Under the pieces are notes generated by a model that was given only the letters and a program-made list of their open reading frames with translations, had not been told where the DNA came from and did not search any database. 64,000 nt of DNA from Elusimicrobiota bacterium (GTDB lineage Bacteria > Elusimicrobiota > Elusimicrobia > Elusimicrobiales > UBA9959), in NCBI GenBank assembly GCA_003482905.1, contig DMXM01000018.1, forward strand, positions 100,899-164,898, read 5' to 3'. Below are positions 47,669 through 55,573 of this stretch, in pieces. Numbering within the stretch: the first letter of the stretch is position 1; each line of letters starts with the position of its first letter. The translations under genes were made by a program, and so were the position numbers.

Positions 47669-49672
47669 TCAGCTCAACTGGTACGTCATCTGCCTGCCTT
47701 CCCACACCACTTTGGCCAGCACCGGCTTGGCCGGCGCGTCCGGTTTCTTAAGCATTCCCCAGGCCATCGCCAGGCGCTCAAGCTGTATTTCCGCGCCGGT
47801 GGAACCGGACACGCCCATAACTATTTCGTCGGCCCCGGCGGCCTGGGCCACCTGCGCCATGGAATAGAACGGATCGTTGGAAAAAACAAAAATGGGCTTG
47901 ACGGTTTTGCCGTATTTCTCCGCCAGCAGCACCACGGCGCTGAAGACTTCCTTATCCTCGTCGGACATGGTCTCGCCGCCGGACTGTATACCTTTGGATA
48001 TCTTCGCGCTCAGAACGATTATATCCGTATCCTCGTCCTCCACCGTTTCCAGCACCGAGGCCAGGTGCACCAGGTTATTGGGGTTGCGCACCGGCACCAG
48101 GATGCGGCGCGCCTTGGTAAGCTCCGGCACCACCGTGTGGATGTCCGCCTCACGGCGCAGGTTCATTTTCTCGTCGTTATCCTCGTCCGGGGCGTAAAAA
48201 CGGGCCTTCTTCTCGTTCATTTTCTCCGAGATCTGGAAGATAGTAAAGAATGTCATGGTGAAAACCACGCCGCCTATGGTGGCTACTTTCTTGGTGAGCA
48301 TGTTCATACCGGTAACAGCGAGCAGTATCATCAGTACCGCTACCATACCGACGGGAACATATACGTTGTCTATCCTGATATTAAAAGGGAACATCCATTC
48401 CCGCTCGTCGTCACGGCGTTTAAAGCGGAGAATCACCATAGAGACCGTGTTGAAGGTCATACTGGTGAGCACGCCGAACGCATAGGCCTCTCCGAGCAGA
48501 AAGATATTGCCGCCTGAGATAAGGATGATAAGTATCTGCGTTATGGCGACGATGTTGATCAGGCGGTGGGTGGTGCCGTACTTCTTGTGCAGGTGGCGGA
48601 ACCAGTCGTGCAGTATGCCGTCGTCGGCCACGCGATTGAGCACGCCGTTGGACCCGACAAAAGAAGTGTTGACCGCGCCGACCAGCATCAGGGTTCCCGA
48701 AAGAACAACGGCGATCTGCATGAGAAGGCGCGCCCAGTAAGGACCATTAAGCTCCATCGCAAGGCCGCTGAGCAGGTTGTCGGCGTATTTTCCGGCTATC
48801 AGGTCTCCTGGGATTATCAACGCGGAGATAAAAGTCAGAAGGCCGGTAAAAAAAACGCTGAATAGGAAAATAGTCACTACGGTTTTCTTGAGGTTCGCTA
48901 CTTTGGGGTCCTCTATCTCGCGGTAAACCTGGGACAGGGTTTCAAGACCGGAGAGCGCCAGGATAGAATGGCCGAAAGCCATAATAAGCCCTACCAGGCC
49001 TACGGTCTTTATCCAGGGGAAATGCACGGTCCAGCCCAGGGCCTCTTCGCTGAAAACCGGCTTGAAGGGGGGCAGGGTGAAGCCCCTGTAGTAAAGCGTG
49101 ATCCCGGACCAGACGATGATCACCACCGCCACCACGGCCACGAAGCTTATTATCTTAAGGTTATTGTCCGCCGATTCTTCGATCCCGCGGATGTTCTCGC
49201 GCCAGAAATAAGCCGTGACGATAACCGCAAAAATAACGGCGAAGGCCCGACCCGGCACATGCCAGTTGATATGCAGCAGCGGCATGATATTCTCGAGCAG
49301 GCCGCCCAGATATAGCCCGGCGGTGACCGAACTTATCGGCCCCGTAAGCGTATAATCGAAGATAAGCGCGGAAACGGAAAGCTTGGCCATTACCTTACCC
49401 ATGGCCTCGCGCACCACCACGTACACCCCGCCGCGCACGAACATTATGCAGGACTCGGTGTAAACCCCGAGCATCAGCCCGGAAAACAGCATTACCCCCA
49501 TGATGAACCATGGGAAGGCCGGGCCGAAGGCGTTCATGGCTATTCCGCCCGCGTAGTAGGCGCTGGAACCGAAGTCGCAAAGCACTATGGAAGCGGCCTT
49601 CCAGAAGGAAATAAAACTGAGCATGGCCGTGCTCAGGACAAAAACCTGCTTAAATTTGGGATTAGGGACCAT
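47669..49672 (-). CDS. APC-family permease fused to a universal-stress-like domain
   Basis: 667 residues. Residues 1-480 hold about 12 membrane segments with APC-type features (SAYYAGGIAMNAFGPAFPWF; TLTGPISSVTAGLYLGG; FGHSILALSGLETLSQ), as in amino-acid/polyamine transporters. The last 160 residues form a soluble Rossmann-like domain (RRILVPVRNPNNLVHLASVL; GADEIVMGVSGSTGA) of the universal stress protein type, which may bind ATP and gate transport. Substrate unknown. A minus-strand TATAAT lies 7 bases before the ATG, so its mRNA may be leaderless. The EIIA-like gene is 58 bases upstream, same strand. Confidence 0.85.
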   Translation of the reverse strand: MVPNPKFKQVFVLSTAMLSFISFWKAASIVLCDFGSSAYYAGGIAMNAFGPAFPWFIMGVMLFSGLMLGVYTESCIMFVRGGVYVVVREAMGKVMAKLSVSALIFDYTLTGPISSVTAGLYLGGLLENIMPLLHINWHVPGRAFAVIFAVIVTAYFWRENIRGIEESADNNLKIISFVAVVAVVIIVWSGITLYYRGFTLPPFKPVFSEEALGWTVHFPWIKTVGLVGLIMAFGHSILALSGLETLSQVYREIEDPKVANLKKTVVTIFLFSVFFTGLLTFISALIIPGDLIAGKYADNLLSGLAMELNGPYWARLLMQIAVVLSGTLMLVGAVNTSFVGSNGVLNRVADDGILHDWFRHLHKKYGTTHRLINIVAITQILIILISGGNIFLLGEAYAFGVLTSMTFNTVSMVILRFKRRDDEREWMFPFNIRIDNVYVPVGMVAVLMILLAVTGMNMLTKKVATIGGVVFTMTFFTIFQISEKMNEKKARFYAPDEDNDEKMNLRREADIHTVVPELTKARRILVPVRNPNNLVHLASVLETVEDEDTDIIVLSAKISKGIQSGGETMSDEDKEVFSAVVLLAEKYGKTVKPIFVFSNDPFYSMAQVAQAAGADEIVMGVSGSTGAEIQLERLAMAWGMLKKPDAPAKPVLAKVVWEGRQMTYQLS

Positions 49673-49679
49673 TATATTA

Positions 49680-49685
49680 ATTATA
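49680..49685 (-). promoter_or_regulatory. -10 element, leaderless start of the APC permease
   Basis: TATAAT on the minus strand, 7 bases before ATG 49672; no ribosome-binding site. Confidence 0.5.
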
Positions 49686-49729
49686 TATGTTTATGGCCGG
49701 CGGCGGAAAGCGGCGGGAAGCCAAAAGAC

Positions 49730-50200
49730 CTATTTACCAGTAACGAGCGCCGCGGCGGCGGAAGGAACCTTCTGAACGGCGAGTTTTTCTATCAGCTCGG
49801 GCTGGAAGGTCTGGCTGAGCAGCGACAGCATGTTCAGGTGGCGCTGAAAGAATTCGGGGCGGTGGGGGGACAGCAGCAGAAGAAGGGCTTTTACTTTAAG
49901 GCCGGTGGCCGGGTCGGTAAACCCCTCGGGGAGAATGCCCAGCACGGCGTAAAAACCGTCCAGCTCCGGGAATTTGGCGTGCGGAATATAAAAGCCGCTC
50001 TCCAGTACCGGGTTGAGCTTCTCCACCTCGGCCACGCGGTCGAACAGGGCCTTGCGGCTTATTATGCCGTCTACCTGCGGGAAGATGGCTTCGGTGAGGC
50101 GGAGGACGGCCTCTTCCTTGGTAGGCTTCCCGTCCAGGAAAATCACGTTTTCGGGTTTTATTATGGCTGAAAGGCTTAAGCCGTCTGACTGTCTTATCAT
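49730..50200 (-). CDS. PTS EIIA type-2 domain protein (PtsN-like)
   Basis: 156 residues with the EIIA fructose/nitrogen fold: IIKPENVIFLDG, ISRKALFDRVAEVEKLNPVL, the phosphorylated His in GFYIPHAKF, and LLLLSPHRPEFFQRHLNML. PtsN-type proteins regulate rather than transport, for instance potassium uptake and stress responses. No EIIB/EIIC is present nearby. It is encoded just upstream of the APC-USP permease on the same strand, so it may regulate that transporter. Confidence 0.85.
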   Translation of the reverse strand: MIRQSDGLSLSAIIKPENVIFLDGKPTKEEAVLRLTEAIFPQVDGIISRKALFDRVAEVEKLNPVLESGFYIPHAKFPELDGFYAVLGILPEGFTDPATGLKVKALLLLLSPHRPEFFQRHLNMLSLLSQTFQPELIEKLAVQKVPSAAAALVTGK

Positions 50201-50297
50201 AAAGGACTGATGGTACAGTTATATGTTATCATTTAGCATCCCCGTCGTCAATAAGCGCGCGCCGCCGCAAGACCGGAAGTTATATGACCCAGGCATC

Positions 50298-51110
50298 ATG
50301 AACATAAAGGGAAAGAACCAGATAGCCGCCATAGGCGTGGACAGGGGCGGCACCTGGACCAGGGTTGCCGCCATAGACGCGCGCCTGCGCCCTGTGAAGA
50401 CCCTGCGCTTCAGGACGGAGCCGCTCAAGACCCTGCCAAAGGCCCTGGCGGCGCGGTTGGCGCGCTGGCCGGGAGGCCGCGCTGCCCCGCTGGTAATAGC
50501 GACGCGCGGCGCTTTCAGCCGCAAATGGAAAAAACCTTTCCTGTTCAAGGCGCTGGCCGGCAAGCTGAACCTGGTGGACGTGATCTCCGACGCGGAGGCG
50601 GCGCACTTCGCCGCTTTCGGGGGGAAGGCCGGGCACCTGCTCATAGCCGGAACCGGGGCGGTGGTCCTCAGCGGCGGTACGCGCGGCTTTAAAAAGACCG
50701 GCGGCTTTAACCCGCCCTCCGGCGACCCCGGCTCCGGGCGCTGGCTGGGCCGTCAATACCTTAAAATGCTCGGCCGCCTGGGGGAAGCCGGGGACATGGG
50801 GCACGGACGCTGCGCGGCTTACGCCAAAAAAGCGCTGGCCCGCGCCGCGCGCGGCGATAAAGCCTGCTCGGTTATGACCGCGGCCGCCCAGCATGAACTT
50901 GCCGGGCTTCTTAAATGCGCCGCGGGCCGGAGCCGGGGGGACATAAAAGCGGCGCTGGCCGGGGGGCTGATGGAGGACGACCGTTTCAGAACGGGTTTTC
51001 TGGAAGCCGCGCGAAGGTCTCTGCCCGGAAGAAGACTTGTTCTGGCGAGGACCGCTATCGGCGCCGGAGAAGCGGCGGCGCGCATCGCCCTGCTGCGGAA
51101 GGGGGAATAA
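50298..51110 (+). CDS. BadF/BadG-type ATPase or N-acetylglucosamine-kinase-like protein
   Basis: Start ATG 50298 gives IAAIGVDRGGTWTRVAAID, the phosphate-1 loop of the ASKHA fold; an upstream ATG at 50223 would add a poorly matching leader. 270 residues. HLLIAGTGAVVLSG is the phosphate-2 element and GGFNPPSGDPGSGRWLG the region conserved in sugar-kinase-like BadF proteins. Substrate (amino sugar, or activation of an enzyme) is unknown. The membrane/TPR gene begins 3 bases after its stop. Confidence 0.8.
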   Translation: MNIKGKNQIAAIGVDRGGTWTRVAAIDARLRPVKTLRFRTEPLKTLPKALAARLARWPGGRAAPLVIATRGAFSRKWKKPFLFKALAGKLNLVDVISDAEAAHFAAFGGKAGHLLIAGTGAVVLSGGTRGFKKTGGFNPPSGDPGSGRWLGRQYLKMLGRLGEAGDMGHGRCAAYAKKALARAARGDKACSVMTAAAQHELAGLLKCAAGRSRGDIKAALAGGLMEDDRFRTGFLEAARRSLPGRRLVLARTAIGAGEAAARIALLRKGE

Positions 51111-51113
51111 CCC

Positions 51114-51632
51114 GTGCTGCTTTGGATCATAGTCTACTGCACAGTTTTCGCCCTGGCCTGGGCCTGGGCGCTGGTGTGGGTGATCGAGCGCGAAGACAAG
51201 ACCTTCATGCATGGCACTATCTCTTTCGCCGACGCGTTCCTGGTAGGGGCCTTCTCCCTTATATTCGTTTACATTTCCAATATCATAGTGATCATACGCT
51301 GGCCCCGCTCGGCTTTCTTATACGACCTGCTGCTGGTAACGGGCCTGGCGGGGTTCGGCCTGTACAAGGAAACCGTTTACAAAACGCGCGCGGTGTTGAG
51401 TTGGAAGCGCCTGCGCGACGAGGCCCTGGCCCTGGAATGGAACATAACCAAAGACCCCGCCAACGGCGCCTACTACGAACGCCTCAGCGAGGTCTACGAA
51501 AAAATGGGGAAAACCCGGCGGGCACTGGAAGCCGCGCGGGAAGCCGAAAAACTGGGGCCGTCGGTAAAGAACGCCCTGCGGATAAAATACCTGGAGCGGG
51601 ACAGGTTATCTGGAAGACAGCGCCGCGGCTAG
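51114..51632 (+). CDS. membrane protein with C-terminal TPR-like segment
   Basis: GTG 51114, 3 bases after the previous stop. 172 residues: two or three membrane helices (WIIVYCTVFALAWAWALVWV; FLVGAFSLIFVYISNIIVII; LLLVTGLAGFGLY), then a soluble helical pair (PANGAYYERLSEVYEKMGKT, RRALEAAREAEKLGP) in the TPR pattern. It likely scaffolds something at the membrane. Its 3' end overlaps the convergent PorV-CsgG gene by 27 bases. Confidence 0.7.
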   Translation: MLLWIIVYCTVFALAWAWALVWVIEREDKTFMHGTISFADAFLVGAFSLIFVYISNIIVIIRWPRSAFLYDLLLVTGLAGFGLYKETVYKTRAVLSWKRLRDEALALEWNITKDPANGAYYERLSEVYEKMGKTRRALEAAREAEKLGPSVKNALRIKYLERDRLSGRQRRG

Positions 51633-53000
51633 GCGGCGCGCCGCGTCCCTGAAAAGGTAATCCTCGGCGACCGGGACGGACTCCGAAAGCAGTATTTCCC
51701 CCGACGCCGCGTCCACAAGGCGGGCCGTTACGACATACCCGTTTTTATTCCTGGAAACGAGCCCGAAGACGGCGAGCTCCGCGCCCGAAAGTTTAGCCAG
51801 CTCGGCCGCGGCCGCCGCTTCGGAAAGCCCGGCATAGGCCAATCTTTTCTCCGCCAATATAAAATCCAGCTTCTCCCTCTCCACCGGCCTGAAGCGCCCG
51901 GTTTTCACCAGCTCTGATTCCGTCAGGTTGCGCAGCACCGCCGCTTCGGTCTCGGTAACGCCGCTCTCCGCCGAGAACGCGGCCACGGCGAGCTTAGAGG
52001 CGCGCGCCGGAAGCGCGGCGGTTTTCCTGGCGGGGGGAGCGGCCGCGCCGGCGCCCCAGGCCCAGCCGGCCGTCATGCGGTGCGCGGCGCCCAGCTCACC
52101 GTAAGGCGCGAAGGCGTAGTCGAACAAAAGATTTCCGAACTTGAGCCCGAAGCCGCCGGCGAAAGCCCCCAGGAAACCGTGGTCGTCGTAATTCCTGAAG
52201 TTCATCCCGGCGCGCAGGGACACGCCGGACGCCGCCGCGTAAGGCAGGTACCACTCCCCGGCGAAAGCCAGGTAAGGGGCGTGGTCACAGGGCAGCCTGC
52301 CTTCCATGAAGATGTTGAATTCCGGCGTATACTTCCACCGCAGCCCGCCGCCCAATTCAAAAGGCAGCGGGTCTTTTTCGCTCCCAAGCTTGAGCGGCGG
52401 CCCGAAATTCCTGACCATAAGGGCCAGCTCGGTGCGGGAGGGGGCGGCCTCCCTGAAGATGAACCCGGCGTCCAGGGCGGCCGAACTCCCCGACGCTTCG
52501 GCCAGACGGGACTTGATATATTTGAGATTCACGCCGAAATCGAGGAGGCCGAAACTGCGCGCCCAGCCCGCGCCGACGGCGGCGTCGTAAGCGGGGATAG
52601 CGTCCCCGGCGCCGCTGCCGGCCCCGTCCAGCTCCTCGCCCGGGGAAGCGCCGTGGTAGAGGATGCCCGCGGAAAAGACCCCGGAGGCGGTACCGTTGGA
52701 AAGCACGAGCCCGGTGCGGGAAGCCCCTTCGAGCAGCGCCTCGTAGGAAACCGAAACCGCACGGCCGCCGGCCGCCGGCGCGCAGGCGCCTGCGGGGTTG
52801 AGGAAAAAGGAGTCGGCGCCCCTGAGCGCCAGCCCGCTGCCGCCCAGGGCGGCGAAGCGCGCGGAGGGGGGCACCTTAAGGAACTGGGCCCCGGCCAGGC
52901 CTCTGGCGTCGTCGGTAAAGGCGTTGTCGGGAAAAAAACCGCCGTAAGACCGGCCCGCGCCGAGAATAAAGGCGAGCAGTATGACGGGGAACTTTTTCAC
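51606..53000 (-). CDS. outer-membrane PorV-like barrel fused to a CsgG/FlgO-like domain
   Basis: 464 residues with a signal peptide (KFPVILLAFILGAGRSYG). Residues 20-330 form a PorV/UPF0164 barrel: PPSARFAALGGSGLALRGAD, FFLNPAGAC and alternating strands. An Ala/Pro linker leads to a C-terminal domain of about 125 residues, VAAFSAESGVTETEAAVL, FRPVEREKLDFILAEKRL and GYVVTARLVDAASGEIL, which resembles the periplasmic CsgG/FlgO/LpoB-type fold. Such fusion is unusual. It is the last gene of the MBL-hydrolase operon. Confidence 0.75.
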   Translation of the reverse strand: MKKFPVILLAFILGAGRSYGGFFPDNAFTDDARGLAGAQFLKVPPSARFAALGGSGLALRGADSFFLNPAGACAPAAGGRAVSVSYEALLEGASRTGLVLSNGTASGVFSAGILYHGASPGEELDGAGSGAGDAIPAYDAAVGAGWARSFGLLDFGVNLKYIKSRLAEASGSSAALDAGFIFREAAPSRTELALMVRNFGPPLKLGSEKDPLPFELGGGLRWKYTPEFNIFMEGRLPCDHAPYLAFAGEWYLPYAAASGVSLRAGMNFRNYDDHGFLGAFAGGFGLKFGNLLFDYAFAPYGELGAAHRMTAGWAWGAGAAAPPARKTAALPARASKLAVAAFSAESGVTETEAAVLRNLTESELVKTGRFRPVEREKLDFILAEKRLAYAGLSEAAAAAELAKLSGAELAVFGLVSRNKNGYVVTARLVDAASGEILLSESVPVAEDYLFRDAARRLAAALSSR

Positions 53001-53004
53001 TGTT

Positions 53005-53487
53005 TTACTTTTTGAGGTCCGAAAGGAGGTACTCTATCCTGCCCTTCAGCTTGGGCTTATCCAGGGAGTCTATGTCGACCAGCATATCTTCCAGGAACTT
53101 GATGGTAAAATCGCTTTTCAGACGGCTCTTGGCCAGAATGGACTCTATTCCCCGCAGGCGGGCGTCCAGCCCGGAAATACCCTCGTAGATGCCGCGCACG
53201 AAAGTCTCGGCGCGGTTAGCGCCGGCCCCCGCGTCCATCTGGCGCTCCATGCGGGAAGGCTCCGGGGCCGCGGGTTCGGGCAGCTCGGGCTGTTCGGCCA
53301 CCGGCGGCAGCAGGTCCGGGTCGGCCGGCGCCTCCGGAGCCGTTTCCTCCTCGAAAACGCTGCCGTTCTTGATCTCCAGATACCTGCGTATAGAGTAGAC
53401 CAGCGTGAAGAGCGCGGCGGCGCCGGCCGCGGCCCACAAGTAGAACACCGGGTCCATCCAGGCTGAATAAAAGTTGAATTTAGGCAT
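53005..53487 (-). CDS. single-pass membrane protein with helical C-terminus, unknown
   Basis: 160 residues: one membrane helix near the N-terminus (FYLWAAAGAAALFTLVYSI), an acidic proline-rich linker (EAPADPDLLPPVAEQPELPE), then helices including GIYEGISGLDARLRGIESIL that could form a coiled coil. No family recognised. It is 4 bases from the PorV-CsgG gene and 13 from the MBL gene, so all three are probably co-transcribed. Confidence 0.65.
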   Translation of the reverse strand: MPKFNFYSAWMDPVFYLWAAAGAAALFTLVYSIRRYLEIKNGSVFEEETAPEAPADPDLLPPVAEQPELPEPAAPEPSRMERQMDAGAGANRAETFVRGIYEGISGLDARLRGIESILAKSRLKSDFTIKFLEDMLVDIDSLDKPKLKGRIEYLLSDLKK

Positions 53488-53500
53488 ATTTCCGTCCAGT

Positions 53501-54340
53501 TTAGAGTTTTACTTCCTGGCCTTCCCTGACAGCGAAGCATTTCATCTTCGAACCGGCCTTGCGCGCCCGGCGTCCGCACTCCGCCACTATCCTGTCCAGC
53601 TCGCGGTCGTACCTGTCCTGATTGTGGTGGAAAAGACCCAGCGCCCGGACCCCGGACTTAAGGGCCATGTCCAGGGCCTGCCGCCAGGTGGAATGTCCCC
53701 AGGTCCTGCGCCGGGGATACTCTTCGTCCGTGTAGTCGGCGTCGTGCACCAGCAGGTCGGCGCCGCGCGAAAAGGCGACGTAGTCCTCCACGGTCTTGCC
53801 GCCAGGGTGTACGAAGCCCAGCTCGTTGTCCGTCAGCAAGACGAAAGTTTTTCCGTCCTCGCAGAACTTGTAGCCCAGGCCGTTATTGGGGTGGCTCAGC
53901 TCTATGGGCAGCACCTGCATGCCGCCTATATCGCAGCCGCTGCTGCAGAGCGAGTCGAACTCGAAACGGGCGGAGATCTCCTCGAACTTCACCGGGAAGC
54001 CCGGCGGCTGCATGGTCTTGGCGATTATCTCGCGCACCGAATCCGAAGAAAAGGAACAGCCCCGTATCTTTATGCGGGTCTTTTTATTGTAGATGGGCGC
54101 GAAGAACGGAAAGCCCAGCACGTGGTCCCAGTGGGAATGGGTGAACAGCATGTTGAAATTGTTATGGGAATTCCTGATAAGCTCTTTGCCTAGCAGCCGT
54201 ATCCCGGACCCGGCGTCCACTATGATCAGTTCGTTCTTTTTGGAGCGTACTTCCACGCACGTGGTACTGCCCCCGTACTTCACATACTGCTTGCCGGAAA
54301 CGGGAATGGACCCGCGCGCCCCCCAGAATTTAATATTCAT
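53501..54340 (-). CDS. metallo-beta-lactamase-fold hydrolase (RNase Z/PhnP-like)
   Basis: 279 residues. KFWGARGSIPVSGKQYVKYG at the N-terminus and the zinc motif FTHSHWDHVLG mark the family; further ligands are in ELSHPNNG, LLVHDADYTDEEY and FHHNQDRYD. Proteins of this type include RNase Z, cyclic phosphodiesterases and PhnP; the exact substrate cannot be told. A minus-strand TATAAT (54347-54352) is exactly 6 bases before the ATG, so the message is probably leaderless. First gene of a three-gene operon with two envelope proteins. Confidence 0.85.
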   Translation of the reverse strand: MNIKFWGARGSIPVSGKQYVKYGGSTTCVEVRSKKNELIIVDAGSGIRLLGKELIRNSHNNFNMLFTHSHWDHVLGFPFFAPIYNKKTRIKIRGCSFSSDSVREIIAKTMQPPGFPVKFEEISARFEFDSLCSSGCDIGGMQVLPIELSHPNNGLGYKFCEDGKTFVLLTDNELGFVHPGGKTVEDYVAFSRGADLLVHDADYTDEEYPRRRTWGHSTWRQALDMALKSGVRALGLFHHNQDRYDRELDRIVAECGRRARKAGSKMKCFAVREGQEVKL

Positions 54341-54346
54341 GATAGT

Positions 54347-54352
54347 ATTATA
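54347..54352 (-). promoter_or_regulatory. -10 element, leaderless start of the MBL-hydrolase operon
   Basis: TATAAT 6 bases before ATG 54340; TTGAAA lies 19 bases further upstream. Confidence 0.55.
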
Positions 54353-54384
54353 TTAGCAAAAAGCGGCCCGTTTTCAAGTAACTG

Positions 54385-55410
54385 TCAGTACATTCCGCTT
54401 TTTTTAAGTTCGGCGGCGCTCAGCGGCGCCCGGAAAAGCCGGTACACCCAGACCTGGCAGCCGATAGCCGCGGGAAGGAAAACCAGCGCCACCGCGGCCA
54501 TGAGCCTCAGCGTATACGCGCTGGAGGAGGAGTTGTAAACCGTGAGGCTGAAAGCTGGGTCCACCCGGGAAGCCAGCAGGTCCGGGTAAAGGCCGGCGAA
54601 GCCGCTGAGAGAGAACAAGACGATGGAGGCGAAAGAAGCCAGGAAGGCCCTGCCCGGCAGGCCACGCGCCAGGAGTATTTTAGCGGCCGACAGCGCCGCT
54701 GCCAGCCCCAGCGGCAGGACCAATAGATATTTACGCACGATGAAATTGCCGGAAAGGCCGGTACTCAGCCAGCTTGCCGCCAGGAACAGCGCCAGCAGAA
54801 GCGCCAGGCCATACCAGCCTTTTGAGGCCAGCCGCCCGGCGCGCGCGGCCACGGGCCCGGCCGTCTTGAAAGCAAGCCAGAGCTGGCCGTGGAAGAAAAA
54901 GAAGGCGCAGAAGAGCGCGCCGGTAAGCAGCGCGTAGGGGTTCAGCAGCCCGACGAAAGTGCCGTTGTAGCCGCCGGCGTTTATTTCCAGCCCGCGGAAC
55001 AGGTTGCCGAAAGCCACGCCGAACAGTAAGGCCGCCAGGAAACTGGAAACCGCGGCGGACCCGGCCCAGAAAGACTTCCAGGCGGGGGACTGCAGTTTGC
55101 CCCTGAATTCCAGCGAAACGCCACGCGCTATGAGCGAGAAAAGTATAAGTAAGAGAGCGGGATAGAGCCAGCTGAACAGGCCGGCGTACACGGCGGGGAA
55201 AGCCGCGAAGGTGGCCCCGCCGGCGGTCACCAGCCAGACCTCGTTGCCGTCCCAGAAAGGCCCGATGGAGGAAAAAACGTTCCTTATCTCCTCTTCGCCG
55301 TCGGCCGCCAGCCAGCCGGAGAAGCCCACGCCCAGGTCGAACCCGTCGAGCGCGAAGTACCCCGTCCACAACACCGCCCACAGCACAAACCAAACCTTAG
55401 CGTAATCCAT
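54385..55410 (-). CDS. cydB: cytochrome bd oxidase subunit II
   Basis: 341 residues with eight or nine membrane segments. The N-terminus VWFVLWAVLWTGYFALDGFDLGVG is the CydB signature, and SSIGPFWDGNEVWLVTAGGATFAAFP follows in the conserved position. With CydA it forms the terminal quinol oxidase that reduces oxygen to water at low oxygen tension. It follows cydA after about 160 bases that hold the structured repeat; AAGGA precedes its ATG. No cydX was seen. Confidence 0.95.
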   Translation of the reverse strand: MDYAKVWFVLWAVLWTGYFALDGFDLGVGFSGWLAADGEEEIRNVFSSIGPFWDGNEVWLVTAGGATFAAFPAVYAGLFSWLYPALLLILFSLIARGVSLEFRGKLQSPAWKSFWAGSAAVSSFLAALLFGVAFGNLFRGLEINAGGYNGTFVGLLNPYALLTGALFCAFFFFHGQLWLAFKTAGPVAARAGRLASKGWYGLALLLALFLAASWLSTGLSGNFIVRKYLLVLPLGLAAALSAAKILLARGLPGRAFLASFASIVLFSLSGFAGLYPDLLASRVDPAFSLTVYNSSSSAYTLRLMAAVALVFLPAAIGCQVWVYRLFRAPLSAAELKKSGMY

Positions 55411-55441
55411 ATTTTTCCTTTACACTTTTTACACCTGAGAA

Positions 55442-55572
55442 GGCATGGCGCGGGACCAGGTTAGCAAAACCCTGTCGGAAGGCGAGGCTTGCGTAAGCGC
55501 CGAGCCTGAGACGGGGAAGCGCGCGCACGGTGTGCGCGACGCTGTTTTTGCGTTCTGGTCCCGTGTCATGCC
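55442..55572. repeat. structured interspersed repeat, copy 2, between cydA and cydB
   Basis: 131 bp. Terminal stem 55442-55459 with 55555-55572 (18 bp, two G:T pairs) replaces that of copy 1 by different bases but the same pairing. The inner GCAAAAC/GTTTTTGC is conserved, the inner hairpin reads GCGCAC-GGT-GTGCGC where copy 1 has GGCCAC-GGT-GTGGCC, and GGCGAGGCTT-CGTAAGCGCCG is shared. It starts one base beyond the cydA stop. Confidence 0.8.
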
Positions 55573-55573
55573 G

